DNA of 64,000 bases, from assembly GCA_019634575.1 (NCBI GenBank), contig JAHCAY010000003.1, forward strand, positions 186,001-250,000, given 5' to 3'. This document shows positions 33,272-41,791 of the stretch, one piece after another. The DNA comes from Candidatus Didemnitutus sp. (GTDB lineage: Bacteria; Verrucomicrobiota; Verrucomicrobiia; Opitutales; Opitutaceae). Every line of letters starts with the position of its first letter. The stretch's first letter is position 1. Below the pieces are notes generated by a model, which was given only the letters and a program-made list of their open reading frames with translations, made no database searches and was not told where the DNA came from. The position numbers were made by a program, and so were the translations under genes.

Positions 33272-34171
33272 ATGCTGCGCGTCGTCCCCTTCGTCCTGCT
33301 GCTCGTCACCATGCTCTCCGCGACCGAACATCCCGTCATCCCACTTTGGCCCGAAGGCATTCCCGGCGCCAAGCCGCACGCTAAGCCCTTCGTCGTCGAC
33401 GCCACTGGCCGCGTCTCGGAAGTCCATGAGCCCAGGCTCACCGTGTGGCCGGCCGCGCCCGGTAAAGCCAACGGCACCGCCGTCGTCATCTGTCCGGGCG
33501 GCGGCTACGCCATCCTGTCCGAGCAGCGCGAGGGCGTCCGCTACGCCGAGTGGCTCAACGAACTCGGCGTCACCTGCTTCATCGTCCGCTCCCGCCTGAA
33601 AGAATACGGGCACCCCGCGCCGTTGCGCGACGTTCTCCGCGCGATGCGCATCGTGCGCTCGCGCGCCGCGGAGTTCGCTGTCGATCCACACCGCATCGGC
33701 ATCATCGGCTCCTCCGCCGGCGGCCATCTCGCCTCGAGCGCGTCGACGCTCTACGACCATGCCGACGGCAAAACCGGCGCCGCACTCGACACTGTGAGCG
33801 CCCGCCCGGACTTCGCATTGCTGCTTTACCCCGTGATCCTGATGGACGGACCGCACATCCACGTCGGTTCGCGCAACAACCTCATCGGAGAGCACGCCGC
33901 GCCCGAGTTGGTCGCGCTCATGTCGGCGGACCGGCAGGTGAACAAGGAAACGCCGCCGACCTTCATCATCCACGCGGAGGACGACCATTCCGTGCCGGTC
34001 GAGAACGCGCTCGCCTACTACACCGCGCTGCGCCGTGCCGGCGTGCCGGTGGAAATGCATCTCTACGAAAAAGGCGGCCACGGCTTCGCGATGGAGGCCA
34101 CGCACCCGCAAACCGCCCAATGGCCGCAACGCGCCGAAACATGGCTCCGCAGCCACGGTTGGGTGAAGTGA
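33272..34171 (+). CDS. secreted alpha/beta hydrolase, acetyl-xylan-esterase-like
   Basis: The 299-residue product has a signal peptide (MLRVVPFVLLLVTMLSATE) and an alpha/beta hydrolase fold. The oxyanion region is VVICPGGGYAILSEQREG. The nucleophile Ser is in IIGSSAGGH (about residue 146), the acid in IHAEDDHSVP (about 233) and the His in GGHGFAM (about 271). The segment IPLWPEGIPGA at the mature start is typical of carbohydrate esterases of the BD-FAE/acetyl-xylan-esterase kind. It probably deacetylates a plant polysaccharide; the exact substrate is open. It stands 64 bp from the polyferredoxin gene and is possibly transcribed alone. Confidence 0.82.
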   Translation: MLRVVPFVLLLVTMLSATEHPVIPLWPEGIPGAKPHAKPFVVDATGRVSEVHEPRLTVWPAAPGKANGTAVVICPGGGYAILSEQREGVRYAEWLNELGVTCFIVRSRLKEYGHPAPLRDVLRAMRIVRSRAAEFAVDPHRIGIIGSSAGGHLASSASTLYDHADGKTGAALDTVSARPDFALLLYPVILMDGPHIHVGSRNNLIGEHAAPELVALMSADRQVNKETPPTFIIHAEDDHSVPVENALAYYTALRRAGVPVEMHLYEKGGHGFAMEATHPQTAQWPQRAETWLRSHGWVK

Positions 34172-34199
34172 CTCGGGCCGCGCCGAGCGCGGGACGAGC

Positions 34200-34715
34200 T
34201 CAGTAACGGATCCCGGTGATCTCGAGCTGCGTGGCGCCGCTCGGGAACTTGAACGGCACCTGCTGCCCCAACCGCGCATTGAGCAGCGCGCGCGCGATCG
34301 GCGACAGCCAGCTCACGGCGTCCGCCGAGAGATCGGTCTCATCCACGCCCACGATGTGATACGTGGACACGACGCCCTTCGCGTCCCGCACGGTGACGAC
34401 CGCACCGAAACGCACCACATCGTGCGGCGGCGGTGGCGGCGTGGCGATTTCGGCGGTCGCCAGGCTCTGCTGCAAATAGGCGATGCGCTCCTCGGCGCGC
34501 TGGAGCTCCTCCTTCGCGTCGGCGCCGCGGCCGCCTTCATCGGCGGATTCCGCAATGAGGCGCGGCGCACGGTCGGTGAGCTCTTTCAGTTCGCCGCGCA
34601 AGCGCTCCGCCCCCGCGGCGGTGAGATAATTGCGCGCTCCCGGCGGGAGCGGCGAAATCCGGCGCGGGATGACGACGTCGCGCGCGTCGTCTTCACGGGT
34701 GAAAGCTCGGCTCAT
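34200..34715 (-). CDS. GreA/GreB-family transcription elongation factor-like protein
   Basis: The protein is 171 residues from the ATG at 34715 (a second ATG lies two codons earlier). It has the Gre layout: an N-terminal coiled coil (NYLTAAGAERLRGELKEL, then EELQRAEERIAYLQQSL) and a C-terminal FKBP-like domain (VVTVRDAKGVVSTYHIVG, WLSPIARALLNARLGQQVPF). Gre factors rescue backtracked RNA polymerase through an acidic pair at the coiled-coil tip. Here the tip reads ADEGGRGADAKEE and does not show the usual GDLSENAEY-like pattern, so cleavage stimulation may be altered. It may instead be a regulatory Gre-like protein. Confidence 0.8.
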   Translation of the reverse strand: MSRAFTREDDARDVVIPRRISPLPPGARNYLTAAGAERLRGELKELTDRAPRLIAESADEGGRGADAKEELQRAEERIAYLQQSLATAEIATPPPPPHDVVRFGAVVTVRDAKGVVSTYHIVGVDETDLSADAVSWLSPIARALLNARLGQQVPFKFPSGATQLEITGIRY

Positions 34716-34875
34716 GGCCATAACGTAGCCCACCGAGAGGCCGTTGGCAATGGGTGCGAGGGCGAGCCGCCGCAACCGATGCGTAGTCCGCGCGACCGGC
34801 ACGGTGTATAGTCGACGCGAACAAACAACGACCGCGCGCGCATTGCTGGCGCGAGGTCCCCGACTCCCTCCCCCC

Positions 34876-35043
34876 ATGAAAGCGGCTCTGATCGCGGTTG
34901 GAATTGCGGCGCTCGCCGGACTGGCCTTCTCCCTCGCTGGCCGTCCATTGGACGCAGCCGACTACGTGGTCGTGTTGCTCGTCGTCACGCTCATCGCGTG
35001 GACCTACGAGCAATACAATCACGACCCCACCGAGGAGAAGTAA
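34876..35043 (+). CDS. small hydrophobic membrane protein (55 aa)
   Basis: This is a 55-residue reading from the ATG at 34876. It has a first hydrophobic segment (LIAVGIAALAGLAFSLA) and a second (YVVVLLVVTLIAWTYEQYN), ending in the polar tail NHDPTEEK. Two short membrane spans are likely. I recognise no family. It lies alone between the divergent Gre-like gene and the convergent DUF1294 gene; codon use is high-GC3, in keeping with real coding. Confidence 0.55.
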   Translation: MKAALIAVGIAALAGLAFSLAGRPLDAADYVVVLLVVTLIAWTYEQYNHDPTEEK

Positions 35044-35107
35044 CCACCGCCGGCGTTCCGCCCCGTCACCGCTGCGCGTCCGCGGTGCGTGGAATGCGCT
35101 GTCCGAC

Positions 35108-35473
35108 TTACCGGGAAAGCCACCACGCCGCGCCGGCTTCGTAGCTCGCCACGATCAGCCAGAACACGAACTGGTAACTTGGCTTCGCCGTCTTGTGCCG
35201 CAGCAGCTGCTGCGCGACGAGACCGCCGGGCCAACCACCAAGCGCGTCGATGGCGAGCAGCTGCGCTTCCGGCAGCCGGCCGCCTCCGCGGACCGCCCGG
35301 CCTTTGTCGAACGCATAGCTCGCAAACGACACCGCGGACAGCACCGTCGGAACCAGCAGCCACTCCCCGCCGGAGCGTTGTAGCCAAGGCCACAGCGCCA
35401 CTCCGGGCAGGATGAGCAACGCAGCGAGCGCAAGCAGCACCCCGACCGCCCGATCCGTCGCGCGAGCCGTCAT
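35108..35473 (-). CDS. DUF1294 family membrane protein
   Basis: The 121-residue protein has two N-terminal hydrophobic helices. The DUF1294 signature follows: FASYAFDKGRA near residue 51, RLPEAQLLAIDALGGWPGG near 66-84, and LLRHKTAKPSYQFVFWLIV near 91-108. The function of the family is unknown. Its ATG at 35473 overlaps the stop of the alginate-lyase-like gene (ATGA), so it is translated from the same mRNA, though a functional link is not obvious. Confidence 0.82.
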   Translation of the reverse strand: MTARATDRAVGVLLALAALLILPGVALWPWLQRSGGEWLLVPTVLSAVSFASYAFDKGRAVRGGGRLPEAQLLAIDALGGWPGGLVAQQLLRHKTAKPSYQFVFWLIVASYEAGAAWWLSR

Positions 35474-36615
35474 TGTGCCGGCGCGGGCCGCAGCCACAGC
35501 GTCGGGTAGCGCACGGGAAAATTCCGCTGCACTTCCTCGACCGGTGAGTCCGCCGGGAGGCGTTGCCAGAGCGCCAGCCATTCCGCGTCGCACCCCGCCA
35601 GCGCGCCGAAGAGCAGCGCCGGCTGACGAATCGGCCAATCGTTCCAATACATCACGTCCGGCGCCTTCGGCCACCGCGACTTGTCCGCGAGGAACGGCGC
35701 CAACCAGCCGACCGCGCGCAGCATGCCGCGTCCGTCGGGCAGCGTCGCGCGCATGAGGTTCTCCGTCGGCGTGGACAACACCACCGCGGTGGCGGCCATC
35801 ACGTCGAGGTTGAAGATCGCGTAGCCGTAGGGTTTCGTGCGCGCGAGTTCGCGCGGGAAACTCCCGTCGAGCGCCATTTGCGTGAGGAGATCGCGGCGGA
35901 AGCGCTCGCGGCACTCGGTCAACGCCGCCGCATCGCGCGTCAGGCGCGCGAAACACGCCGCCTGCAACACCCAGCAGGTGCCGTGATTGTTCTCCTGTTT
36001 CGCCTCGTCGAGACCGTAGGGATGCGTGCGCATCCAGTGCAGGTAGTCGCGGAACCACTGCGTGAGCGCCGCATCGTCCTCCGGCTTCAGCGCCGGCGAT
36101 CCGCGCAAAGCCTCGATCGCGAGCGCGACCTCGGCGAGATGCACGGTGTCGATGATGCCGATGCCGCGCCCGGTTGCCACGCCCTGGATGGCCTGCGCGT
36201 AGACCAGATTCGGGTTCATGCGCGTCGCCGGATCGACGAACCACGTGCGCAGATGCCGCGCCGCCGCGACCGCGAAGCGCTCCTCGTGCGTGAGATCCCA
36301 CGCGGCGACCAGCGCGCCGACGTCGCGCGCCAGACCGAACATCAGGTTCCGGTGCGCGACGAAGTTGTCGGGATTCGTCAGTCCGTCGCGACGGATGTAG
36401 GGTCCGGCGGGCTTCTGCGGATCGGGCCACCAATAATCGCCCTCGGAGGAGAAATCGTGCGGACCGCCCGCACTGCGCGGATTCCGCACGCTCGTGAGCG
36501 TGCGCGGCTCGTGCGTGAGGGCGACTTCCGCCGCCTGCACCGCCCGCGCGCGCTCCGCAGCGCGCAGATCGAATTCCGTGACGGTGGCGGCAGTCAGCAG
36601 GGCGAGAAACAGCAT
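35470..36615 (-). CDS. secreted alginate-lyase-superfamily polysaccharide lyase (paralogue)
   Basis: The 381-residue protein begins with a short hydrophobic signal (MLFLALLTAATVTEFDLR). The same motifs as in the gene at 348-1418 are visible: SEGDYWWPDPQKPAGPYIRR near residue 57, VYAQAIQGVATGRGIGI near 163 and QENNHGTCWVLQA near 226 (Asn-His catalytic pair). It should cleave a uronate polymer or oligomer by elimination. Unlike its paralogue it is outside the pectin operon. Downstream it overlaps a DUF1294 gene. Confidence 0.75.
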   Translation of the reverse strand: MLFLALLTAATVTEFDLRAAERARAVQAAEVALTHEPRTLTSVRNPRSAGGPHDFSSEGDYWWPDPQKPAGPYIRRDGLTNPDNFVAHRNLMFGLARDVGALVAAWDLTHEERFAVAAARHLRTWFVDPATRMNPNLVYAQAIQGVATGRGIGIIDTVHLAEVALAIEALRGSPALKPEDDAALTQWFRDYLHWMRTHPYGLDEAKQENNHGTCWVLQAACFARLTRDAAALTECRERFRRDLLTQMALDGSFPRELARTKPYGYAIFNLDVMAATAVVLSTPTENLMRATLPDGRGMLRAVGWLAPFLADKSRWPKAPDVMYWNDWPIRQPALLFGALAGCDAEWLALWQRLPADSPVEEVQRNFPVRYPTLWLRPAPAQ

Positions 36616-36676
36616 GCGGACTTCGTAGCCCGCGCGCGCGGAATTGCCAGCTCCGAGCGCCGCTCCGGCGCGCGGC

Positions 36677-37264
36677 TCACTCGGCTTCCCAGTCGGCGTC
36701 CTTCGGCAGCAGGTGCACGAGCGCGACGTTCAGCACGAGCAGCACGACCAGCCCCGGCCAGACCTGGACGAGTGTGGCGGCGAAGTGCTCGAGCGGATTC
36801 CGCTGCGGCCCGAAGCTCGGCACGACCCACTGCACCGCAAGCACCAGCGCATACGCCGGCAGCCAGGCCAGCGGCGCCGTCACGCGCAGCGACGGCCAGC
36901 GACGCACCGCGAGCGCGGCAAAGGCAACATAGGCCGCGAGCTCGACGCTCATGGCGAGCACACGATCGGAAACGGGCAGGCCCGTGGTGAGCGCGTTCAC
37001 CACCGGCACGACCAGTGCGACGAGCACGCCGACGCCGGCGCCGTAGAGATACACCGCGAGGAACGCCGTCCAGAACGCCGGCAGCAGGTGCACGCCCAAC
37101 GGCCGCGGACCGCTCCACGGGATCAAGTGGACGAGAACCGGCACGAGCCAGGCGACGGCCATGAGCACGAGCGTTTCGCGCCAGGAGGCGCGCGTGAGCG
37201 AGAAGAAGGAGCGGGCGCTGACTTGCATGCGTTGGAGACGGGAAATCGGCGCGGAGGTAATCAT
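36677..37264 (-). CDS. integral membrane protein, possible ECF transporter S component
   Basis: The protein is 195 residues from the ATG at 37264. It has about six hydrophobic helices: around 24-41 (ETLVLMAVAWLVPVLVHLI), 50-80 (LPAFWTAFLAVYLYGAGVGV), 95-125, 130-150 and 160-185. The pattern, with a conserved Pro-Ala-Phe-Trp start of helix 2 and small residues, resembles substrate-binding S components of energy-coupling-factor vitamin transporters. No ECF T or A subunit genes are adjacent, and I find no convincing riboswitch in the 205-bp upstream gap. Family assignment is tentative. Confidence 0.55.
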   Translation of the reverse strand: MITSAPISRLQRMQVSARSFFSLTRASWRETLVLMAVAWLVPVLVHLIPWSGPRPLGVHLLPAFWTAFLAVYLYGAGVGVLVALVVPVVNALTTGLPVSDRVLAMSVELAAYVAFAALAVRRWPSLRVTAPLAWLPAYALVLAVQWVVPSFGPQRNPLEHFAATLVQVWPGLVVLLVLNVALVHLLPKDADWEAE

Positions 37265-37469
37265 GGGAAGCGGACGTTTGCCAAGGATGGATGCCGGCAT
37301 GGCGCGGGGTAAATAGGGGCGACGCGGCGCGACTTTCGGCCTTAGACGCCGGTCGCACCGCACTCGTTCGAAATCTCGCCGCTCGCGCCAGAGCTTGGCT
37401 TTATGACTGGGGTAAACACCTCCTGCCAGCTTGCGCGAACCCGCTCGGCCTGCTCAATCGGGCGCTCCC

Positions 37470-37973
37470 GTGTCCGCTCTCCTTCCCCGCATCCTCCTCA
37501 TCATGGGCGTCGCCGGCTCCGGCAAGACGACGCTCGGCCAACGCGCCGCAGCCGCGCTCGGCTGGCCGTATTTCGAGGCGGACGATTTTCATTCCGCGGC
37601 CAACAAGGCCAAGATGGCGAGCGGCCTGCCGTTGAACGACGACGACCGCGCCCCATGGCTCGACGCGATCCGCGCGAAGATGAACGCCACGATCGATGCG
37701 GGCCAGAGCGCGGTCTTCACCTGCTCCGCACTGAAGGAAAAATACCGCGCTGTGCTCGCCGGCGACGCGAAGCACCCGGTGACGATCGTATTCCTCCACG
37801 GCGACTACGAAACGATCCTGGCGCGCGTGAGCCGACGCAAAGGCCACTTCATGAAGGCCGAGCTGGTGCGGAGCCAATTCGAGGCGCTCGAGCATCCGAA
37901 GGACGCGCTCGAACTCGACATCCGCGAATCGCCCGCAGTGCTGTTGGAAAAGATTCTCGCCACGGTGCGCTGA
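37470..37973 (+). CDS. gntK: gluconokinase, GntK family
   Basis: The protein is about 167 residues from a GTG at 37470; an in-frame TTG at 37431 would add 13. It has the Walker A MGVAGSGKTTLGQ (about 12-24) and the GntK signature EADDFHSAANKAKMASG with PLNDDDRAPWL shortly after. The segment FTCSALKEKYRAVLAG and the KGHFMKAELVRSQFEALE lid region follow. It phosphorylates D-gluconate to 6-phosphogluconate, connecting gluconate to the pentose-phosphate or Entner-Doudoroff routes. It converges on rnc. Confidence 0.88.
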   Translation: MSALLPRILLIMGVAGSGKTTLGQRAAAALGWPYFEADDFHSAANKAKMASGLPLNDDDRAPWLDAIRAKMNATIDAGQSAVFTCSALKEKYRAVLAGDAKHPVTIVFLHGDYETILARVSRRKGHFMKAELVRSQFEALEHPKDALELDIRESPAVLLEKILATVR

Positions 37974-37997
37974 AGCGCGCGCCGGCGGGATTCGCGG

Positions 37998-38720
37998 CTA
38001 CGGTTTCGCTTCGGTCGCGCCGGATTGGCGCAACCTGATCAGTGCCACGCGCGCCGCCTCTTCTTCGGCCGCCTTTTTCGAGGAGCCCTTGCCGCCGCCA
38101 AGGAATTGGTCGTTCAGGAAGACACTGACTTCGTATTCGCGCGCGTGTTTCGGGCCGGTGGCGTTCACGACGTCGTAGCGCAACGCGCCGTTGCCGTGCA
38201 CGGGCTGCACCATTTCCTGGAGTTGGCCCTTGGGGTTTTCCTTTCCCTCGCTCAAGGCGAGGCGCTCCGGGATGGAGCCATACCATTGGGTCACGACGGC
38301 CTGCACGGTCGCGAAATCACTGTCGAGGTAGATGGCGCCGACGATCGCCTCGAGCGCGTCCTCGAGAATCGACGCGCGGCCGCGCCCGCCGGCGTCCTCC
38401 TCGCTTTGACCGAGCTGCACGGCGGCATCGACGCCGAGATCGCGCGCGAGCTGGCTGAGAAACTCGCCCTTGGTCAACCCGGCGCGGCGCCGGCTGAGCA
38501 CGCCTTCGCGCTCCGCGGTGAATTGCCGGAACAGTGCGTCCGTGAGGATGAAATGGAGCACTGAATCGCCGAGGAATTCGAGCCGCTGGTTGTGCGCGCC
38601 GTCGTTGGGACGATCCTGCAGGAAGGAGGCGTGACGCAGCGCTTCGCCCAGCAATGCGGGATTACGGAAGGTGTAGCCGAGGCGTTTTTGCAGCGCGGCG
38701 AGCTTGGCGATATGCGGCAT
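37998..38720 (-). CDS. rnc: ribonuclease III
   Basis: The 240-residue protein shows the RNase III domain (about 8-155) with the signature QRLEFLGDSVLHFILTDALF near residues 43-62. The second metal-binding Glu/Asp group is in SILEDALEAIVGAIYLDSDF near 125. The C-terminal dsRNA-binding domain (about 163-232) includes KGQLQEMVQ and KKAAEEEAARVALI. It cleaves double-stranded RNA, including rRNA precursors. It converges with gntK. Confidence 0.95.
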   Translation of the reverse strand: MPHIAKLAALQKRLGYTFRNPALLGEALRHASFLQDRPNDGAHNQRLEFLGDSVLHFILTDALFRQFTAEREGVLSRRRAGLTKGEFLSQLARDLGVDAAVQLGQSEEDAGGRGRASILEDALEAIVGAIYLDSDFATVQAVVTQWYGSIPERLALSEGKENPKGQLQEMVQPVHGNGALRYDVVNATGPKHAREYEVSVFLNDQFLGGGKGSSKKAAEEEAARVALIRLRQSGATEAKP

Positions 38721-38802
38721 GCGAGTGCGGGTTGCCTCCTGAGAAATCGAATTGCGGCGAGTTGTCCATCCCTTCGGCGTCGCCGCCGTTCGCCGCGTCG
38801 CG

Positions 38803-39600
38803 TCACGAGCTCGCGCTCGAATACCGCCGGAGCCCGCGATGGAAAACGAAGACCGTCACCGCAAACCAGCCCGCCGCCAGAGCGACGACCCAGAGCGTCA
38901 GCCGCCAGTCGAAGCCGTGCAGCAGCGTGTGCGCGGGGACGTTGCTCACGAGCACCATCGGCAGCACCCACACGAAGGCGACCTTGGTGAGGCCGATGAA
39001 CGCCTGCCGCGGCAACCGGGAGAATTCGCTCAACGTGAAATAGCTGCCCTCGATGCCTTGCGCGCTCGTCATCCAGAACGCCGCCGAGAGGCTCAGCACG
39101 AGCACGCTGTAATGAATGACCACGCCGCAGAAAACCAGCAGCGCATACAGCGCGATATCCGCAAGGCCGGGCGAGAGATGCAGCTGGCGCGCCGAATAGA
39201 TCACGACAGACAGCGCCACGAGCGAGTTGATCAGGCTGTCCGGATCGAGTTTCCGCGTCGTGGCCGTGAACATCACGTTGCCCGGCTGCGCGAGGAAGAA
39301 GTCGAAGTTGCCCGTGCGGATGTTGCGCCCCATCTCGAAGATGCTGCTCCAGAAAAACCCCATCAGGAACCGCTGGATGAGCATCGAGGTGCCGACGAGG
39401 AGCATCATCTCGTATTTGGTCCAACCGGCCACGGTCTTGGTGTGCTCGTAGATTACGGAGACCATGAGCACGTTCACCGTCATCCAAAACAGCTCGACCA
39501 GCGCCCAGACGAAGAAGTCGCCGCGGAACATCAGCGTGCGCACGACGGCGTAGCGGGCCGAGGCGAGCCAGATGCGGGCGTAGTGGGCGAGGGAAAACAT
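38803..39600 (-). CDS. ABC-2 type permease (ABC2_membrane_6-like)
   Basis: The 265-residue protein has six predicted membrane helices. Its N-terminus (MFSLAHYARIWLASARYAVV, then MFRGDFFVWALVELFWM) and SMLIQRFLMGFFWSSIFEMG are typical of the paired ABC-2 permeases usually encoded as ATPase, permease, permease for export. It lies 21 bp from a second, related permease gene (39622). The partner ATPase gene is not found next to the pair in this window. Its substrate is unknown. Confidence 0.78.
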   Translation of the reverse strand: MFSLAHYARIWLASARYAVVRTLMFRGDFFVWALVELFWMTVNVLMVSVIYEHTKTVAGWTKYEMMLLVGTSMLIQRFLMGFFWSSIFEMGRNIRTGNFDFFLAQPGNVMFTATTRKLDPDSLINSLVALSVVIYSARQLHLSPGLADIALYALLVFCGVVIHYSVLVLSLSAAFWMTSAQGIEGSYFTLSEFSRLPRQAFIGLTKVAFVWVLPMVLVSNVPAHTLLHGFDWRLTLWVVALAAGWFAVTVFVFHRGLRRYSSASS

Positions 39601-39621
39601 GGCGGGCGGGTGCGGCGAGGT

Positions 39622-40434
39622 TCAGCCGCCGACGGCGGTGTGCAGGCGCAGGCCGCGGCGCCACAACAGTTGTCCAAGCGCGAGGATCGCTACGACCCAG
39701 AAGACCTGGATCTTCAGCATGTGTCCGGCCTCGACCGGATCGGTGATACGCCCGGTGAGCAACGCGACCGGGAAATACATCTGATAGAAATACGGCAGAC
39801 CGGCCGACAGGCCGAACAGCCATTTCGGCAGCAGATCGAGTGGGAAAATCTGTCCGCCGAGCACCGACTCCAGTGCCATCGACAGGATCACGAAGCCCTG
39901 GATTTCGAGGAACCAGAACGTCAGCATCCCGAAGCAGTAGGCAATGCCGAACTGAATCAGCGCCGACATCAGCAGCGCCGGAATCGCATAGAGATAGGGC
40001 CAGAGCTGGTGCGGCAGCGTGAGGTGGTCGCGCAGCAACGGATAGAACACCACGAGCGGGAGCAGAATCAGCAACCCGGTCACGAGCCGCGCCGCGAGGT
40101 AGATGCTGAAGCGGTAGGCGAAGTAATTCACCGGTTTCAGCAGGAACTGATTGATGAGTCCGTTCCGGATTTCCTCGGCGATCTGGTAGTCCTCGTTGAA
40201 CGCGCCGATCATGAACTGCACGACGATCAACGCCACGAAGTAGGTGATCGTCTGCCCGAGGCTGAAGCCGCCGATCGAGGGATTCCCTGCGTAGGCCGCG
40301 CCCCAGAGGATGAACACGACGATGAGATGGAAGAACGAAAAGAACCCGCGCACGGCGAAGTTCACCCGGTAGATCAGGTTGCTTTGGAGCCCGACGGTGA
40401 ACGCGGCGAAGTATTTGCCCAGGGAGCCGAACAT
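39622..40434 (-). CDS. ABC-2 type permease (partner)
   Basis: The protein is 270 residues from the ATG at 40434. It has six predicted helices and shared features with the downstream permease: MFGSLGKYFAAFTVGLQSNL at the start, EEIRNGLINQFLLKPVNYF and ESVLGGQIFPLDLLPKWL. Together the two would form a heterodimeric export channel. The gene upstream of it is divergent and unrelated, so the ATPase must be encoded elsewhere. Confidence 0.78.
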   Translation of the reverse strand: MFGSLGKYFAAFTVGLQSNLIYRVNFAVRGFFSFFHLIVVFILWGAAYAGNPSIGGFSLGQTITYFVALIVVQFMIGAFNEDYQIAEEIRNGLINQFLLKPVNYFAYRFSIYLAARLVTGLLILLPLVVFYPLLRDHLTLPHQLWPYLYAIPALLMSALIQFGIAYCFGMLTFWFLEIQGFVILSMALESVLGGQIFPLDLLPKWLFGLSAGLPYFYQMYFPVALLTGRITDPVEAGHMLKIQVFWVVAILALGQLLWRRGLRLHTAVGG

Positions 40435-40562
40435 GCGAGAGGCCCAGCAGTAAGCCGCGGAAAACGGAAAGCGCAAGCGGCGGCAAGCGCCGGCAAAGGA
40501 CTGCTAGCTTGCGCGCCGCAAGCAACAATGCCTCGCTACGCTGACTGATCGCCACCGCCGAG

Positions 40563-40907
40563 ATGTCCGCACGCGCCTACTCTCAATTGCTAACCTGGAA
40601 CACGTTGCTCGGCCTCGCCGGCGCGAGTGTCGGAAGCGGGATTGCCGCTTTTTTTGCGATACAACGCGAGGCATGGGGTTGCTCGGCAGTTTTCATGCTG
40701 CTTGCCGGGGCAACGGCGGTGCTCGCAACGCGGGTCCACTTCGCGTCGAAGGCTTCATTAGCTTCCGTTCCGAAGCACGAAATCCGTATAGTGGGTGGGC
40801 CAGTCGCCTACTGCTGCATCATGCGACACAACGACGGGTGGCGATGGTTTTGCTGCACGTCGCGCGACGTCGATACGTTAAGACATCAAACCACACTCGA
40901 CTCCTAA
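40563..40907 (+). CDS. small hypothetical membrane protein
   Basis: The 114-residue reading starts at the ATG at 40563. It has two hydrophobic stretches (about 13-32: LLGLAGASVGSGIAAFFA; about 39-56: CSAVFMLLAGATAVLATR). A soluble tail with several Cys and Trp follows (CCIMRHNDGWRWFCCTSRD). No family is recognised. Base composition here is visibly less GC-rich than in the neighbours, so it may be recently acquired or fast-evolving. It converges on parA with a 4-bp gap. Confidence 0.5.
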   Translation: MSARAYSQLLTWNTLLGLAGASVGSGIAAFFAIQREAWGCSAVFMLLAGATAVLATRVHFASKASLASVPKHEIRIVGGPVAYCCIMRHNDGWRWFCCTSRDVDTLRHQTTLDS

Positions 40908-40911
40908 CCTC

Positions 40912-41697
40912 TCACTTCTCCGTCAGCTTGAACCGCGTCGCCACTTCCTTGGCCAGCGCGGTGTAGGCGGCGGCGCCGGGGCTGTGCGGGTCGTAGGCGA
41001 AGATCGGTTTTCCGAAGCTCGGCGCCTCGCTGAGCCGCACGGTGCGCGGGATGACGGTGCTGAAAATCTTGTCGGGCAAATGCGAGCGCACTTCCTCGAC
41101 GACCTGCTTCGCGAGATTGATGCGGCTGTCGAACATCGTCATCACGATGCCGCCGACATCGAGCGTCGGATTCACGCCGGCGTTTTTCAGACGATCGACG
41201 ACCTTCAGAATCTGCCCGAGACCCTCGAGCGCCATGTATTCGCACTGCAGTGCGATGAGCAGGTGGTCGGCCGCGGCGAGCGAGTTCATCGAGAGCATGC
41301 CGAGCGCGGGCGGGCAATCGATGATGATGGCGCGATAGCCGCCGGAATTGCGGATCGGATCGAGCACGCTCTTGAGCCGCAGCAGGTAGTTTTCCTGCTG
41401 CGCCAGTTCGATCTCGATCGCGGCGAGGTCGACCTCGGACGGAATGAGCGCGAGGTGCTCCCACTGTGTCGGCGTGAGCATCTCGAACACGCTGCCTTCG
41501 CCGTGGAGCGGCTTGTAGAGCGACTTGCCCTCCTGCTTTTCGATGCCGAGCGCGCTGGTGGCGTTGGCCTGCGGGTCGAGGTCCACGACGAGTGTGTGGA
41601 TCTTCTGCGCCGCGAGGGCGGCGGCGAGGTTGACGGCCGTCGTGGTCTTGCCGACGCCGCCCTTCTGATTCGCGATGGTGAAAACCGTGCAGGCCAT
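40912..41697 (-). CDS. parA: ParA/Soj-family chromosome-partition ATPase
   Basis: The 261-residue protein carries the deviant Walker A NQKGGVGKTTTAVNLAAAL (residues about 10-28), the Walker A' region VVDLDPQANATSALG (about 37-51) and the Walker B IIIDCPPALGMLSMNSL. Length and motifs match chromosomal Soj/ParA rather than plasmid ParA with an N-terminal HTH. It drives segregation of ParB-parS complexes; no parB follows here. It is divergent from mfd. Confidence 0.88.
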   Translation of the reverse strand: MACTVFTIANQKGGVGKTTTAVNLAAALAAQKIHTLVVDLDPQANATSALGIEKQEGKSLYKPLHGEGSVFEMLTPTQWEHLALIPSEVDLAAIEIELAQQENYLLRLKSVLDPIRNSGGYRAIIIDCPPALGMLSMNSLAAADHLLIALQCEYMALEGLGQILKVVDRLKNAGVNPTLDVGGIVMTMFDSRINLAKQVVEEVRSHLPDKIFSTVIPRTVRLSEAPSFGKPIFAYDPHSPGAAAYTALAKEVATRFKLTEK

Positions 41698-41791
41698 GCC
41701 GCTTTATTCGAGAAGCCCCGCCGGGGGTCCAGCGCGAAGTGTCTCCCGGCGCTTGCGCCGCGCGTGGCGTGCTGCACCGTAGAACCTCCTC

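Noticed and set aside
29878..33489. A 1203-codon minus-strand open frame opposite the DUF362/polyferredoxin genes
   Set aside because: Composition is repetitive Gly/Ala/Arg/Glu; the plus-strand genes have Tat and 4Fe-4S motifs and explain the region.
37265..37469. Possible cobalamin or other vitamin riboswitch before the ECF-like membrane gene
   Set aside because: I looked for conserved riboswitch core boxes on the minus strand and found none convincing.
40912..41697. ParA homologue as evidence for a plasmid or integrated plasmid
   Set aside because: Length and motifs are of chromosomal Soj type and its neighbours (mfd, permeases, rnc) are housekeeping; the element starts later, after the tRNA.
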